48,163 nucleotides of DNA from Pontiellaceae bacterium (lineage in GTDB: Bacteria > Verrucomicrobiota > Kiritimatiellia > Kiritimatiellales > Pontiellaceae): contig JAFGVP010000164.1 in the NCBI GenBank assembly GCA_016937945.1, positions 1 through 48,163 on the forward strand, given 5' to 3'. This document shows positions 35,324 to 44,876 of the stretch, piece by piece. Each line of letters starts with the position of its first letter. The stretch's first letter is position 1. The notes under the pieces are model-generated. The model was not told the origin of the DNA. It made no database searches and was given only the letters and a program-made list of their open reading frames with translations. The position numbers and the translations under genes were made by a program.

Positions 35324-36220
35324 ATGAAACCAGCCTTGATCATTATGGCCGCCGGCATGGGGAGCCGCTACGGCGGACTGAAACAAATGGACCCCGTTGG
35401 GCCTAACGGCGAATGCCTTCTCGAATATTCCATCTTCGACGCTATTCGGGCCGGATTCGGCAAGGTGGTCTTCGTGATCCGGCGCGATTTTGAAACCGAA
35501 TTCAAGGAGCAAATCGGTAGTCGGTTCGAGGATATAATCGTCGTCCAATACGCGTTTCAGTCGCTTGCGGATTTGCCTAGAGGTTTTTCCATTCCTGAAG
35601 GGCGTACCAAGCCGTGGGGCACCGGCCAGGCCGTACTGGCCTGCAAGCACCTTATCCACGAACCGTTCGTGGTGCAGAATGCCGACGATTTTTACGGTGC
35701 CGAAGCGTATCAGGTGATTGCCGACGGATTCAAGATGCTGGCCGCCAACGAAAGCTGCATGGTCGGCTATCGACTGCGTAACACCCTATCCCCGCACGGC
35801 TCGGTTTCACGCGGCGTTTGCGAAACGGTTGATGGCTATCTTTCCTCGGTAACCGAACGAATCAGTATTGCCACCAATGCAGCCGGCACCATCCAGTATG
35901 TCGAAGACGGCCAGGCCATCGACATGACCGGTGATGAAATCTGCTCAATGAACTTCTGGGGCTTCCTGCCCGGCCTGTTCGACACCCTGGAAGACAAGTT
36001 TATCGCCTTCCTCCAAGCCAAGGGGCAGGAACTGAAGTCGGAGTGGTATATCCCGAACATTATCCAGGACGCCATCGACAACGGCGAAACGCGGGTTAAG
36101 GTGCTCAGCTCCGACAGCCAGTGGTTCGGTGTCACCTATCCCGAGGACCGCCCCGCCGTCGTCGCCAGCCTGCAGGCGATGCACGATAAGGGAATCTACC
36201 CGGCAAAGCTGTGGAACTAA
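35324..36220 (+). CDS. Sugar-phosphate nucleotidyltransferase family protein
   Basis: Protein of 298 residues with a GT-A type nucleotidyltransferase fold. The N terminus IIMAAGMGSRYGGLKQMDPV is the nucleotide-binding loop, and VVQNADDFYGAEAYQVI has the metal-binding Asp. It would join an NTP and a sugar phosphate, but the sugar cannot be told from sequence. The C-terminal part (YIPNIIQDAIDNG, SDSQWFGVTYPEDRPAV) matches a common stand-alone group of these proteins. Ribosome-binding site AAGGAAG. Its stop overlaps that of the convergent histidine kinase by 3 bases. Confidence 0.85.
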   Translation: MKPALIIMAAGMGSRYGGLKQMDPVGPNGECLLEYSIFDAIRAGFGKVVFVIRRDFETEFKEQIGSRFEDIIVVQYAFQSLADLPRGFSIPEGRTKPWGTGQAVLACKHLIHEPFVVQNADDFYGAEAYQVIADGFKMLAANESCMVGYRLRNTLSPHGSVSRGVCETVDGYLSSVTERISIATNAAGTIQYVEDGQAIDMTGDEICSMNFWGFLPGLFDTLEDKFIAFLQAKGQELKSEWYIPNIIQDAIDNGETRVKVLSSDSQWFGVTYPEDRPAVVASLQAMHDKGIYPAKLWN

Positions 36221-38598
36221 TCGTCGGACGGATTCATGACAGACGTCACCTTCTCGCTGAGGTCTGTCCGGGAAAACGGCTTCTGGATAAAGTTGATTCC
36301 CTCATCCAGCACGCCGTGGTGGGCAATCACATTGGCCGTATATCCAGACATGTAGAGCACCTTTAAATCCGGCTTAAGTGACAAGACGGCGCGGGCAAGG
36401 TCACGGCCATTCATCTCAGGCATGACCACATCGGTCATGAGCATATCAATTTTTTCGCAATAGGTCTCGGCCAGTTCAATTGCCTCCTTCGGTGATGAAG
36501 TTGCGATGACTTCATAGCCCACCGAAGTCAGCATTCGGTTGGTCATCCTCAGAATAGCCGGCTCATCCTCGACCAGCATAATCGTGCCGCGCCCGCAGTG
36601 AAGATCCGGATGGTGCAAGTCTACTTTAACGGCATCGTATGTATCAGCAAAACGGGGAAGATACAGTTTGAAGGTGGAGCCTTCGCCCAGTTCGCTGTAC
36701 ACCGTGATAAAGCCGTCGTTCTGCTTTACGACGCCGTAAATCGTGGAAAGGCCAAGGCCGGTACCTTCGCCGGAGGCCTTGGTGGTAAAGAACGGTTCAA
36801 AGATTTGATTCATCGTGCCGGCATCCATGCCGCACCCTGTGTCGCTGACCGCGATATAGACAAAATCTCCCGGCATGTATCCCGAGTTTTCTTCGCAATA
36901 ATCGGCATCAAACGACGCATTGCCCGTTTCGATGGTCACCTTCCCGACTCCATCAATTGCATCACGGGCATTCACGCACAGATTCGCCAGCACCTGATCA
37001 ATCTGGCTGGGATCGATTTTGATCGGCCACACATTATCGGAAGGCACCCAGATCAGCTCGATCTGTTCCCCGATCAGGCGTTCAAGCATCCGGATCATGC
37101 CCGACACGGAAACACTCAGGTTGAGTGTCTGCGGAGCGACAGTCTGCTGCCGGGCAAAAGCCAGCAGTTGCCGGGTCAGCTCAGCCGATCGACGGCCGGC
37201 TTTTTCAATTTCCTCGAGGTAGGTTGAAAGCAAGTTTCCTTCTTCAACTTCATCCAGCGCGAGGTCTGCATGGCCGATAATCACACTCAGCATGTTATTA
37301 AAGTCGTGTGCTACGCCGCCGGCGAGGCGGCCGATCGCCTCCATTTTCTGGGACTGCTGCAGCTGGCGTTCAAGTTCTTCTTTTTCCCGTTCCGCTTTCT
37401 TTGCGTCAGTCAGATCCCGAAACTCGACCGTTCGAACCTGCTTTCCTTTATACGGAATATTTCGGGCTTCCAGCCGGACTGGGTAGATTTCCCCGTTTTT
37501 GCGAATGGCAAGAGTCTCGTAAGGAACCTCGGTGCCGGAGCGGATATGATCCATCACCATCTGCCTGGAATTATCTTCGATCAGCAGCAGGCCATCCATG
37601 CCGATCAGCTCCTTATAGCTGTATCCGGTAAGATCGCAGAGCCCCCGGTTGCATTCAAGAATCACCCCATGGTCATGAATACCGATACCCCCAAATGACG
37701 CATTGTGCAGCGCTTTGTAGCGGATTTCACTCTCGATGAGAGACTGCTCGGTTTCCTTTCGGGCGGTAATATCCTGAATGGTTCCTATCATCTTAATCGG
37801 ATTTCCATCCGCATCAAACTCCAGCTCACCGAGACCATGCACCCAGCGAAGCTCTCCCGTGTCATGCCGAAGAATGCGATATTCCCGATCAAAGCGTTTG
37901 TGCTCCTGCAGTACGTGCCGGACCAGATGGTCTGACATTCCCTCAAGGTCATCCGGATGAATCAGACCGAGCCACCCCTCCACATCACAAGCAAAACCGT
38001 CATCCACACCGAATATGTCGTCTATCATTGGCGAGCCGGACCACTTACCCGATATGAGTTCGAGGCAGTACGAGCCGATCCGGGCAACAGACTGAGATTT
38101 ATTCAGCAACAGTTCACTCTCGCGCAACGCCTCCTCAGCCCGCTTGCGATCGGTGATTTCAGTTATCACCCCACAGAGACCGGTGATGGTTTCATCCGCA
38201 CCTCTCAGGGGAAACTTGTTTGCGATGAAATAGCGGCGGCCGGTCGGTCCTTCCAGAAACTCCTCAACTTCAATGGCCCGCCCATCTTTTAAGACAATGT
38301 CATCATTTTTCCGAAACTGCCGGGCAACCTCCGGAGGGAACAGCTCCTCCGGCAGCTTATCCAAGGCTTCTTTGCGGGAAACACCCACAACCTCTTCCCA
38401 CTTCCGGTTTACCAGCTTGATCGCCCCACGAAGATCCTTGATGAGCAACAGCGCACCGCAGTTTTCGACAAATTCTTCGACGATATACGTCATATTCAGC
38501 GGCGGATATTCCTCCAGCCGCTTTCGCAACCCTTCGGTTTCCATCTCTAACTCTTTTATCCGCTGCTCTAAAGCATTCCGGTCTGGCATTTCTGTCAT
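36217..38598 (-). CDS. PAS-rich hybrid sensor histidine kinase with C-terminal receiver
   Basis: Cytoplasmic signalling kinase of 793 residues without membrane segments. Order: short coiled coil (about 5-30), PAS1 (about 37-155), PAS2 (about 165-285, with WLGLIHPDDLEGM), PAS3 (about 290-410), coiled linker, HisKA with GRLAGGVAHDFNNMLSVIIG (phospho-His), HATPase_c with SDTGCGMDAGTMNQIFEPFF and GTGLGLSTIYGVVKQ, and a receiver domain (LVEDEPAILRM, phosphoacceptor Asp in MLMTDVVMPEMNG, Lys in FIQKPFSRTDL). The ligand and output are unknown. Ribosome-binding site GGGGAGAG. It stands alone on this strand with a long gap upstream. Confidence 0.9.
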   Translation of the reverse strand: MTEMPDRNALEQRIKELEMETEGLRKRLEEYPPLNMTYIVEEFVENCGALLLIKDLRGAIKLVNRKWEEVVGVSRKEALDKLPEELFPPEVARQFRKNDDIVLKDGRAIEVEEFLEGPTGRRYFIANKFPLRGADETITGLCGVITEITDRKRAEEALRESELLLNKSQSVARIGSYCLELISGKWSGSPMIDDIFGVDDGFACDVEGWLGLIHPDDLEGMSDHLVRHVLQEHKRFDREYRILRHDTGELRWVHGLGELEFDADGNPIKMIGTIQDITARKETEQSLIESEIRYKALHNASFGGIGIHDHGVILECNRGLCDLTGYSYKELIGMDGLLLIEDNSRQMVMDHIRSGTEVPYETLAIRKNGEIYPVRLEARNIPYKGKQVRTVEFRDLTDAKKAEREKEELERQLQQSQKMEAIGRLAGGVAHDFNNMLSVIIGHADLALDEVEEGNLLSTYLEEIEKAGRRSAELTRQLLAFARQQTVAPQTLNLSVSVSGMIRMLERLIGEQIELIWVPSDNVWPIKIDPSQIDQVLANLCVNARDAIDGVGKVTIETGNASFDADYCEENSGYMPGDFVYIAVSDTGCGMDAGTMNQIFEPFFTTKASGEGTGLGLSTIYGVVKQNDGFITVYSELGEGSTFKLYLPRFADTYDAVKVDLHHPDLHCGRGTIMLVEDEPAILRMTNRMLTSVGYEVIATSSPKEAIELAETYCEKIDMLMTDVVMPEMNGRDLARAVLSLKPDLKVLYMSGYTANVIAHHGVLDEGINFIQKPFSRTDLSEKVTSVMNPSDD

Positions 38599-39270
38599 AT
38601 CTCTCCCCTAAAAAGATAAACTCTCCAGCATCAAAGCCATCATTTAGACGCCATGATGCCGGACCAGTTACAGACTGTCGAAAAGTAGAGCGTTGCTACC
38701 TAAGTAACAAGGAATAACACCCTCATACGAGAATTCATGCCCGTTTCGACGTCAGCTTTTTAGCAGAAAGGATGCCGGGATTGACATGAAAACACCCTGC
38801 GGGAACCTTATCTCAAAATCTGAATATCACAGGAGGCAGGCTTCAGTCCGGCAGCATCGACCACCTCAACTGTCACAATAGGAGAGAGATCATTGCGGCC
38901 GGCGCTGATTCTGTCCGAAAGAGCGGCCGAATATCGCCATGGACCACGTTGTCCTGACCATAGCCTATGCCCGTCTGAACCAACCGGATACGGACAAAAT
39001 TAGAAATGGATCAATTTCCAAACATTAAAATGGGTCTTCCCCACCCCCTGTTCCGGCTCAGGATTTGAAGGCAGGGAACTCGCCTTACGCGAGCGCCCCC
39101 TTCTCCCACGGGCAGGAACAGAAATTGAAAGTGCCGAGACATGGCGAAAAATGAATCCCGGCAGAAGGTATCGGTTATTGCCTCGCCATCGCATCCTAAA
39201 ACAGTATTGTTCCGAGCGAATTTGAACGCGTTTGATGTGCTATTTTGTCATATATGGTGAGGTGGTCAGT
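38599..39270. other. Long intergenic region between histidine kinase and desaturase genes
   Basis: About 670 bases without an intact gene. The part at 38808-38999 looks like a gene remnant on the minus strand and is listed separately. A 64-codon frame at 39000-39194 (minus) is low-complexity and Arg/Ser-rich and is not supported. No terminator with a T-run was seen. Confidence 0.5.
38808..38999 (-). pseudogene. Possible remnant of a larger gene (3' end)
   Basis: Open frame of 63 codons ending in TAA at 38810-38808, with no start codon of its own and bounded upstream by a stop. The translation is protein-like: GSDGHRLWSGQRGPWRYSAA, then LSDRISAGRNDLSPIVTVEV and VDAAGLKPASCDIQIL. This looks like the C-terminal beta domain of a secreted or carbohydrate-active protein, but the family is not recognised. 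It may be all that is left of a gene deleted when the region rearranged. Confidence 0.35.
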
Positions 39271-40326
39271 ATGAGCGAGGAATCCACACAACAACCGACA
39301 ACACGGCAGGCATTGAACGGAATCATTATGCGGCATGCCGTGTCCAGCTCGATTAAGGCCGTGTGGCAGATTGTCGACACCCTGCTTCCCTATGTCCTGC
39401 TTTGGATACAGGCAGCATACCTGTTTCTCCACGACTACCCGCTCTGGCTCTGCTTCATCCCCGTAGTGATCGCAGCCCCCTTTCTGGTCCGGATTTTCGT
39501 GATCTTCCACGACTGCTGCCATTCGTCGTTTTTCAAGCATAGATGGGCCAACCAGCTGACGGGCTATCTCTCCGGCATCCTCGTCTTCACCCCGTTTCAG
39601 GACTGGCGGCAGGCGCACATTCGCCATCACGCCACCGCCGGCAACCTCGACAAGCGCGGCGTGGGCGACATCTGGACGCTGACGCTCGAAGAATATCTCG
39701 CGGCCCCGAAAGCCAAACGAACAATCTACCGCATCTTCCGCAATCCCTTCTTCCTGTTTGGCTTCGGACCGTCGTTCATCTTTCTTATCCTACAGCGCTT
39801 TTCTCAGAAGGGCATCCAGCACAAGGGTCGGCTCAGCGTCTACATCACCAACTTCGGGATCATTGCCGTAGCGTTGCTCATCGGGACCCTCATCGGTTTC
39901 AAGAACTATCTGATGATCCAGCTGCCCATTACCATCATTGCCGCCACGCTCGGGTTATGGCTCTTCTATGTGCAGCATCAATACGAGGAAGCCTACTGGG
40001 AACATGACGACATCCGCGACTCGGTCGAGGCCGCCCTGCAGGGCAGTTCCTACTACAAGCTGCCCAGGATCGCCCAGTGGTTTACCGGCAACATCGGCCT
40101 GCACCATATCCACCACCTCAACCCGGCCATCCCCAACTACAACCTGCAGGCCTGTCATAACGACATCCACCGGATCCGACCCATCGAGGCCATGGGCATC
40201 CTGAAAAGCCTCAAGTCGCTCCGCATCCATCTCTGGGACGAAAACACCAAGAAACTCATCAGCTTCAAGGCCATGAACCGCATCCGCAAGCATCGCCGGA
40301 ATAATGACACCCTAAACGATCAATAA
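39271..40326 (+). CDS. Membrane fatty acid desaturase
   Basis: Integral-membrane di-iron desaturase of 351 residues. The three His boxes are in place: HDCCHSSFF (about 87-95), HIRHH (about 122-126) and HHIHH (about 286-290), which bind the iron pair. Hydrophobic helices lie at about 38-80 and 200-245. The pattern fits acyl-lipid desaturases that add double bases to membrane fatty acids. ATG 39271 has GAGGTGG upstream; an earlier frame start at 39232 adds 13 residues without support. Stands alone; 123 bases before the nitronate monooxygenase-like gene. Confidence 0.9.
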   Translation: MSEESTQQPTTRQALNGIIMRHAVSSSIKAVWQIVDTLLPYVLLWIQAAYLFLHDYPLWLCFIPVVIAAPFLVRIFVIFHDCCHSSFFKHRWANQLTGYLSGILVFTPFQDWRQAHIRHHATAGNLDKRGVGDIWTLTLEEYLAAPKAKRTIYRIFRNPFFLFGFGPSFIFLILQRFSQKGIQHKGRLSVYITNFGIIAVALLIGTLIGFKNYLMIQLPITIIAATLGLWLFYVQHQYEEAYWEHDDIRDSVEAALQGSSYYKLPRIAQWFTGNIGLHHIHHLNPAIPNYNLQACHNDIHRIRPIEAMGILKSLKSLRIHLWDENTKKLISFKAMNRIRKHRRNNDTLNDQ

Positions 40327-40449
40327 CCGACATGCCGCGCCGCCGCAAGGCAGCCGAATTCCGGAATCTCTTCTCTCATCAAATGCTGAATTTGTTTCAT
40401 ATGATTATAGTCGTTTCCACACCCAAAACATTTCATAGTCATCCCGGTT

Positions 40450-41883
40450 ATGAACATTGAACTTCCAGAGATCATTCAAGGGGGCATGGGATTCGGCATC
40501 TCGGACTGGAAACTCGCCCGTGCGGTATCGCAGCTGGGCCAGCTGGGAGTTGTTTCAGGTACCGCACTCGATGTGGTCGTTGCACGGCAACTGCAAAACG
40601 GCGATCCCGGCGGCCATGTGCTTCGCGCACTCGAACACTTTCCGTTTCCTAGCATGGCAAAACGCATTCTGGACCGGTTCTTCATTCCGGAAGGAGTCCC
40701 GGAAGGTTCTCCCTACCGCCCCGTCCCCATGCACAATCTCGAGGGAAAGCTCGAACCTCAGGAACTTTGCATCGTCGGTAATTTTGTAGAGGTCTTTCTG
40801 GCAAAGGAAGGACATGGCCACCCCGTTGGCATCAATTATCTCGAGAAAATACAGATCCCGCACCTGCCCTCCCTCTATGGAGCGCTGTTGGCCGGCGCTT
40901 CAGTGGTCATCATGGGAGCGGGAATCCCCCTGGCGATTCCGGGGATACTGGATGCCCTTGCCCAGCACCAGCCGGTAGAATATCCCATCAACATCGCAGG
41001 TCCCGACGGCAGAAATGAAATCCACAACCTGACGTTCGACCCAATGAATTTCATGGAAGGTGCGATGGCGCTAACCCCCTTGAACCGTCCTGACTTTCTA
41101 CCCATCGTTTCCTCCGAGGTGCTGGCCTCCATCCTTCTTCGCAAAGCGAGCGGAAGCATTGAAGGCTTTATTGTCGAGGGCAACGTGGCCGGCGGGCACA
41201 ATGCCCCGCCGCGCGGAGTCATGACCCTCAGCGCCAAGGACGAACCCGTCTATGGCCCGAGGGACAAGGCCAACCTCGCGGTATTCCGCGAATTTGGACG
41301 GCCGTTCTGGCTGGCCGGGCACTATGGATCCCCCGAAGGATTGCGGTGCGCACTGGCAGAAGGTGCCGCCGGGGTGCAAGCCGGCACGGCCTTTGCCCTT
41401 TGTAAGGAGTCCGGGCTACTGCCCGAGCTCCGGCGCAAACTGGTTCGGGAGGCCCTGGCCGGAAAGGCGCGCATCTTTACCGATCCGCAGGCCTCCCCCA
41501 CCGGATTCCCGTTCAAGGTGGCCGACCTGCCCGGAAGCCTGTCTGAAAGGACCGTCTACCAACAGCGCCGCCGCATATGCGACATCGGATTCCTGCGCCA
41601 GCCCTACCGTCGTGCCGACGGAAAAATCGGTTACCGCTGTCCCGCCGAACCGGTCGATGCCTATGTCGCCAAAGGAGGACAGGAAGCAGAAACGGTGGGT
41701 CGAAAATGCCTTTGCAATGCCCTTGCCGCCAATATCGGCATGCCCCAGCGCCTGCCCGATGGCACCTACGAAAAATGCCTCGTCACCATGGGCGACGACC
41801 TCGTCGATATCGGCCGCTTCTGCACGCCGGAAAACATCGACTATTCCGCCGCCGCCGTCATCCGCACCCTGCTCGACGGCTGA
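40450..41883 (+). CDS. Nitronate monooxygenase-family flavoprotein
   Basis: FMN-binding TIM-barrel protein of 477 residues, longer than classical nitronate monooxygenases (~350). N-terminal IIQGGMGFGISDWKLARAVS, central FIVEGNVAGGHNAPPRG (catalytic-region His and flavin-phosphate loop), and AEGAAGVQAGTAFALCKESG are family signatures. The C-terminal ~110 residues are Cys-rich (RRRICDIGFLRQPYR, YRCPAEPVDAYV, GRKCLCNALAANIG) and could form a metal or zinc-binding extension. Relatives include 2-nitropropane dioxygenase-like and PfaD-type enoyl reductases, so the substrate is uncertain. Confidence 0.82.
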   Translation: MNIELPEIIQGGMGFGISDWKLARAVSQLGQLGVVSGTALDVVVARQLQNGDPGGHVLRALEHFPFPSMAKRILDRFFIPEGVPEGSPYRPVPMHNLEGKLEPQELCIVGNFVEVFLAKEGHGHPVGINYLEKIQIPHLPSLYGALLAGASVVIMGAGIPLAIPGILDALAQHQPVEYPINIAGPDGRNEIHNLTFDPMNFMEGAMALTPLNRPDFLPIVSSEVLASILLRKASGSIEGFIVEGNVAGGHNAPPRGVMTLSAKDEPVYGPRDKANLAVFREFGRPFWLAGHYGSPEGLRCALAEGAAGVQAGTAFALCKESGLLPELRRKLVREALAGKARIFTDPQASPTGFPFKVADLPGSLSERTVYQQRRRICDIGFLRQPYRRADGKIGYRCPAEPVDAYVAKGGQEAETVGRKCLCNALAANIGMPQRLPDGTYEKCLVTMGDDLVDIGRFCTPENIDYSAAAVIRTLLDG

Positions 41884-41985
41884 ATATCATACAAGAACCA
41901 CCGCATCGTCTGCGGCAGCATAGAGCAGTTCCGTCAAGGCCCATTCAGAGAAAACTGCTTCCCGCAAATACAAGCGGCGCACAAC

Positions 41986-42016
41986 GGAAAAGGCGCCCTT
42001 TTGGACGCCTTTTCTT
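41986..42016. terminator. Terminator downstream of cold-shock gene
   Basis: AAAAGGCG (41988-41995) pairs with CGCCTTTT (42006-42013). On the minus strand it lies 23 bases after the cold-shock stop and ends in a T-run; it may also serve the gene at 40450-41883. Confidence 0.8.
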
Positions 42017-42038
42017 CAAGCCTAAGCCTTGTTCGGCG

Positions 42039-42242
42039 TTACGCCGGTCTTACGTTGGTGGCGCAAGGCCCTTTCTGGCCCTGTCCCACTTCGTAGGAAA
42101 CCTTCTGCCCTTCGTCGAGCGTCGCATATCCGGCAGACTGAATCTCGGAATGATGGACGAACATGTCGGTTCCGCCTTCGTCGGGGGTGATGAAACCAAA
42201 GCCCTTTTCAGCGCTGAACCATTTTACCGTACCTGTACTCAT
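42039..42242 (-). CDS. Cold-shock domain protein
   Basis: CspA-family single-domain RNA/DNA-binding protein of 67 residues. RNP1 is KGFGFITPD and RNP2 is DMFVHHSEI; the start [16 protein letters not shown] is characteristic. AAGGAAA precedes the ATG, and the ~120-base gap to ptsI leaves room for the long leader usual in this family. Acts as an RNA chaperone; whether it is cold-induced cannot be told. Confidence 0.95.
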   Translation of the reverse strand: MSTGTVKWFSAEKGFGFITPDEGGTDMFVHHSEIQSAGYATLDEGQKVSYEVGQGQKGPCATNVRPA

Positions 42243-42363
42243 TTATATTTCCTTGTTTGAATAAGGCGCGTGTCTACCCCGTTCCCGGCAACATAGCGAT
42301 AGAAATAGCAATATATTTCCTCGCCGCCGGGCGGAAACGAGACCGAAGCATTGACAGAATGCC

Positions 42364-44010
42364 TTATGCGGACTTCCCGCACGAGGTGTTGCGGATGGCC
42401 TCTTTCACCAGCGGAACGAGCTTCGGCGCGACACTCAGCGTTCTGATGCCGCACTGAAGGAGCCGGGGAATATGCTCCAGCCGACCCGCAAGCTCGCCGC
42501 ACACAGAGAGCGGCATGCCCGGCACGTCGTCGTGCGTAGCTTGCATCAATCTGAAGATGACATCCGAAGCGTCGTCGAAGTACTGCCCCACCGCCGCGTT
42601 TTCCCGGTCAGCGGCAAAGGCATATTGGGTCAGGTCGTTGGTGCCGAAACTCAGGAAGTCCACATATGGAGCCAACTTGCGGGCCGACAGAGCCGCAGCC
42701 GGCGTTTCGATCATGGCGCCGAGTTTGGGCAACGGGTATATCTCCAACTCCGCCCCGATCCGGACCAGACTTTCCCTGACCACTTCCACATCCCCGGACA
42801 CCGTGACCATGGGCACCAAAATACGGACATCGAATTCCCTCGAAAGCTCCAGCACCGCCCGCACATGCGCATCCAGAAGGTCGGGGTATTCGCGCAGCAG
42901 GCGTATACCCCGTCGGCCCAGCGAGGGATTTGATTCCACCATGAACCGGATGAAGGGCATGGGTTTGTCGGCGCCGATGTCCAGCAGGCGGACACAGACG
43001 GAGCGTCCCCTGACGGCTTCCAGCGTCCAGCGCATTTCCCCAAGGAGTTCACCGGCGCTCGGTGGCACCACGCATCCCAGATAGGAATGCTCCATCCGGT
43101 ACAATCCCACGCCCTTTGCACCGTTCAACATGGCATTCTCGGTATCCTCGCGGCTGTTCACATTGGCTAGCACGGAAACCGTGATGCCGTCCCTCGTGAT
43201 CGCCGGAAGCGTCGCGCGATCCCGGGCATAGGCAAGGAAATCCTCCTTGTACGCCACCTGCTTTTGGAAGATCTCTATCTGCGGCATCCCGGGGTTGATC
43301 GTGACCGTGCCGTCATCTGCATCCACCAACGCCGGAGCCCCGTCGGGAACGGTGTTCATCAGGTCGGGGAGCCCCGTAATACAGGGCAGGCCCATTTCCC
43401 GGGTAAACAGCGCCGCATGCGAGGCGATGCTTCCATGTTCCAGCAGAATGGCGGCAATAGGGCGACTTGCGAGAAACACGGTATCGGAGGGCAACAGACG
43501 CGAAACCGCCAGCACACAGCCGGCCGGAATCCGGTCCAGAGGGTGAACCGTAATCCCCGCAAGAGCATTGCGCAGGCGGATCGCGATATCGTGCATGTCG
43601 TCGCTTTTATCCCGCGCCACCTGTGACTCCATCAACAGGAACCGTTTTTCCCAACGCAGAAAAACCGTTTTCACCGCGCTGCCTGCGCTGATCAGGTTAT
43701 CCGCAATCTCTTTTCTAATCTCCTCTCTCAATGTCGGATCATTCGCAATGAGCTGGTGGGCTTCGAAAACCAGGGATAGCCGGGTGTCGATCTCTTTCTC
43801 CACACGCGTTGCCAGAGCAAGAAGATCGTTTGAAATACTCGCGGTGGCGTCATCCAGCCGCGAAAACTCCTCCTCGACATTACCCCGGACGATCGATACC
43901 GGAACGTCTATCGGACCGAGAAGGGTTTGATGCACATAGATAAGCCCCTCGGCCAGCCCCGGCGATACCGGGACGCCTTTCAGCATGAATGTCCGCAATG
44001 AATCCGTCAT
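42364..44010 (-). CDS. ptsI: PTS enzyme I (phosphoenolpyruvate-protein phosphotransferase)
   Basis: Enzyme I of 548 residues. It starts LKGVPVSPGLAEGLIYVHQT, has the phospho-His in GSIASHAALFTREMGLPCITG (the usual Thr before Ser-His is Ala here), PEP-binding segments GLYRMEHSYLG and FGTNDLTQYAFAADRENAAV, and the catalytic Cys in SVCGELAGRLEHIP. It takes phosphate from PEP and passes it to HPr; the HPr-family gene is 19 kb away at 22995-23267. No EII component nearby. Ribosome-binding site AAAGGAAG. The C terminus is slightly shorter than E. coli EI (575), not truncated in any core motif. Confidence 0.93.
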   Translation of the reverse strand: MTDSLRTFMLKGVPVSPGLAEGLIYVHQTLLGPIDVPVSIVRGNVEEEFSRLDDATASISNDLLALATRVEKEIDTRLSLVFEAHQLIANDPTLREEIRKEIADNLISAGSAVKTVFLRWEKRFLLMESQVARDKSDDMHDIAIRLRNALAGITVHPLDRIPAGCVLAVSRLLPSDTVFLASRPIAAILLEHGSIASHAALFTREMGLPCITGLPDLMNTVPDGAPALVDADDGTVTINPGMPQIEIFQKQVAYKEDFLAYARDRATLPAITRDGITVSVLANVNSREDTENAMLNGAKGVGLYRMEHSYLGCVVPPSAGELLGEMRWTLEAVRGRSVCVRLLDIGADKPMPFIRFMVESNPSLGRRGIRLLREYPDLLDAHVRAVLELSREFDVRILVPMVTVSGDVEVVRESLVRIGAELEIYPLPKLGAMIETPAAALSARKLAPYVDFLSFGTNDLTQYAFAADRENAAVGQYFDDASDVIFRLMQATHDDVPGMPLSVCGELAGRLEHIPRLLQCGIRTLSVAPKLVPLVKEAIRNTSCGKSA

Positions 44011-44180
44011 ACAACTTCCTTTCGTTGCCGCGCCCCACCTTGCCGATAAAGCTAATTAAAGGGCGATTCCTGCTCCGTCGCATCGGGGAATGATGGATCA
44101 ATCAGCCTATCGAGTCGCGCTCCAACGCGGACTCTACTCCGGGACCGATGCATGGCAAGGCTTACTTGCCGGATTCTGGT

Positions 44181-44354
44181 TCAGCGGCGCGGGATTCGGA
44201 GACGCCGCGCGATTTGCTCCGGCGGCGTGTTTTCCTGATGCGCCATGGAGATCGTTTCGAGCTCGCCCAGATCGGACGCGGAGCCGTAGCTGGTTTCGAG
44301 CGCGGCGTCGACGGCGTTTAGATATTCAATAAAGTGGATTTCGGACCAGTTCAT
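44181..44354 (-). CDS. Small hypothetical protein, 57 residues
   Basis: Short open frame starting MNWSEIHFIEYLNAVDAALE and ending PPEQIARRLRIPRR, 24 bases after the TrmH-type gene on the same strand. Composition is balanced and protein-like, with acidic helices and a basic tail resembling a small helix-turn-helix. The frame on the opposite strand (44090-44332) is Arg-rich and looks like a shadow. Only a weak purine-rich ribosome-binding site (AAGAAAG) is seen. Family not recognised. Confidence 0.5.
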   Translation of the reverse strand: MNWSEIHFIEYLNAVDAALETSYGSASDLGELETISMAHQENTPPEQIARRLRIPRR

Positions 44355-44378
44355 GGGATTTCTTTCTTTTAGACCGGA

Positions 44379-44876
44379 TCAGCCATCCGGAAATTGACGG
44401 CAGTATTCATAGATCGCCATGGCGGTAGCGGTGGCGACATTGTGGGAAAAGGGCATGCCCCAGACGGGGATTTCGACAACCGCATCAAGCAGGGCGAGGC
44501 ATTCATCGGATAGCCCTTCGCGCTCGGCACCGACGACGAGCACGGTTTGGGCGGCAAACGAATAGTCGGCGAGCGGTGTCGAGTGGGTGGTTTGTTCCAG
44601 CCCGACCAGGGAATAACCTTCCCGCCTGAGTTTCCTCAGCACCGGCGCAAGACTGTTCCTGGTCGTGAGCACCACCTGCTCCGCGCCGTCACGGGCAATG
44701 CGGTCGATGAGCCTCGCGTTGCCGGTCGCAATGATTTCCCGCACCCCGCAACAGCCGGCCGTGCGGATGATGGTCGAAAGATTGACGTGACTGCGCAACG
44801 GGCTGCAGGCAATCAGCAGACGGCGAGGCTTCAGGAGAGTCCGCGGCGGTTTATGGCGAATATGTTCAAATTTCAA
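44379..44876 (-). CDS. TrmH/SpoU-family RNA methyltransferase
   Basis: SPOUT-fold 2'-O-methyltransferase of 165 residues, core domain only. Motifs: HVNLSTIIRTAGCCGVREII (motif 1 with Asn and Arg), VLVVGAEREGLSDECLALLD (motif 2) and EIPVWGMPFSHNVATATAMA (motif 3). Motif 3 has HNVATA where SLNVSVA is common. Target, probably a tRNA or rRNA ribose, is not predictable. The 57-residue ORF follows closely. Confidence 0.85.
   Translation of the reverse strand: MKFEHIRHKPPRTLLKPRRLLIACSPLRSHVNLSTIIRTAGCCGVREIIATGNARLIDRIARDGAEQVVLTTRNSLAPVLRKLRREGYSLVGLEQTTHSTPLADYSFAAQTVLVVGAEREGLSDECLALLDAVVEIPVWGMPFSHNVATATAMAIYEYCRQFPDG

Noticed and set aside
39000..39194. 64-codon minus-strand frame in the gap before the desaturase
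   Set aside because: Arg/Ser-rich, no recognisable pattern and no ribosome-binding site.
44090..44332. 80-codon plus-strand frame with Arg-rich C terminus
   Set aside because: Opposite the more protein-like 57-residue minus-strand ORF; composition typical of an antisense frame in GC-rich DNA.
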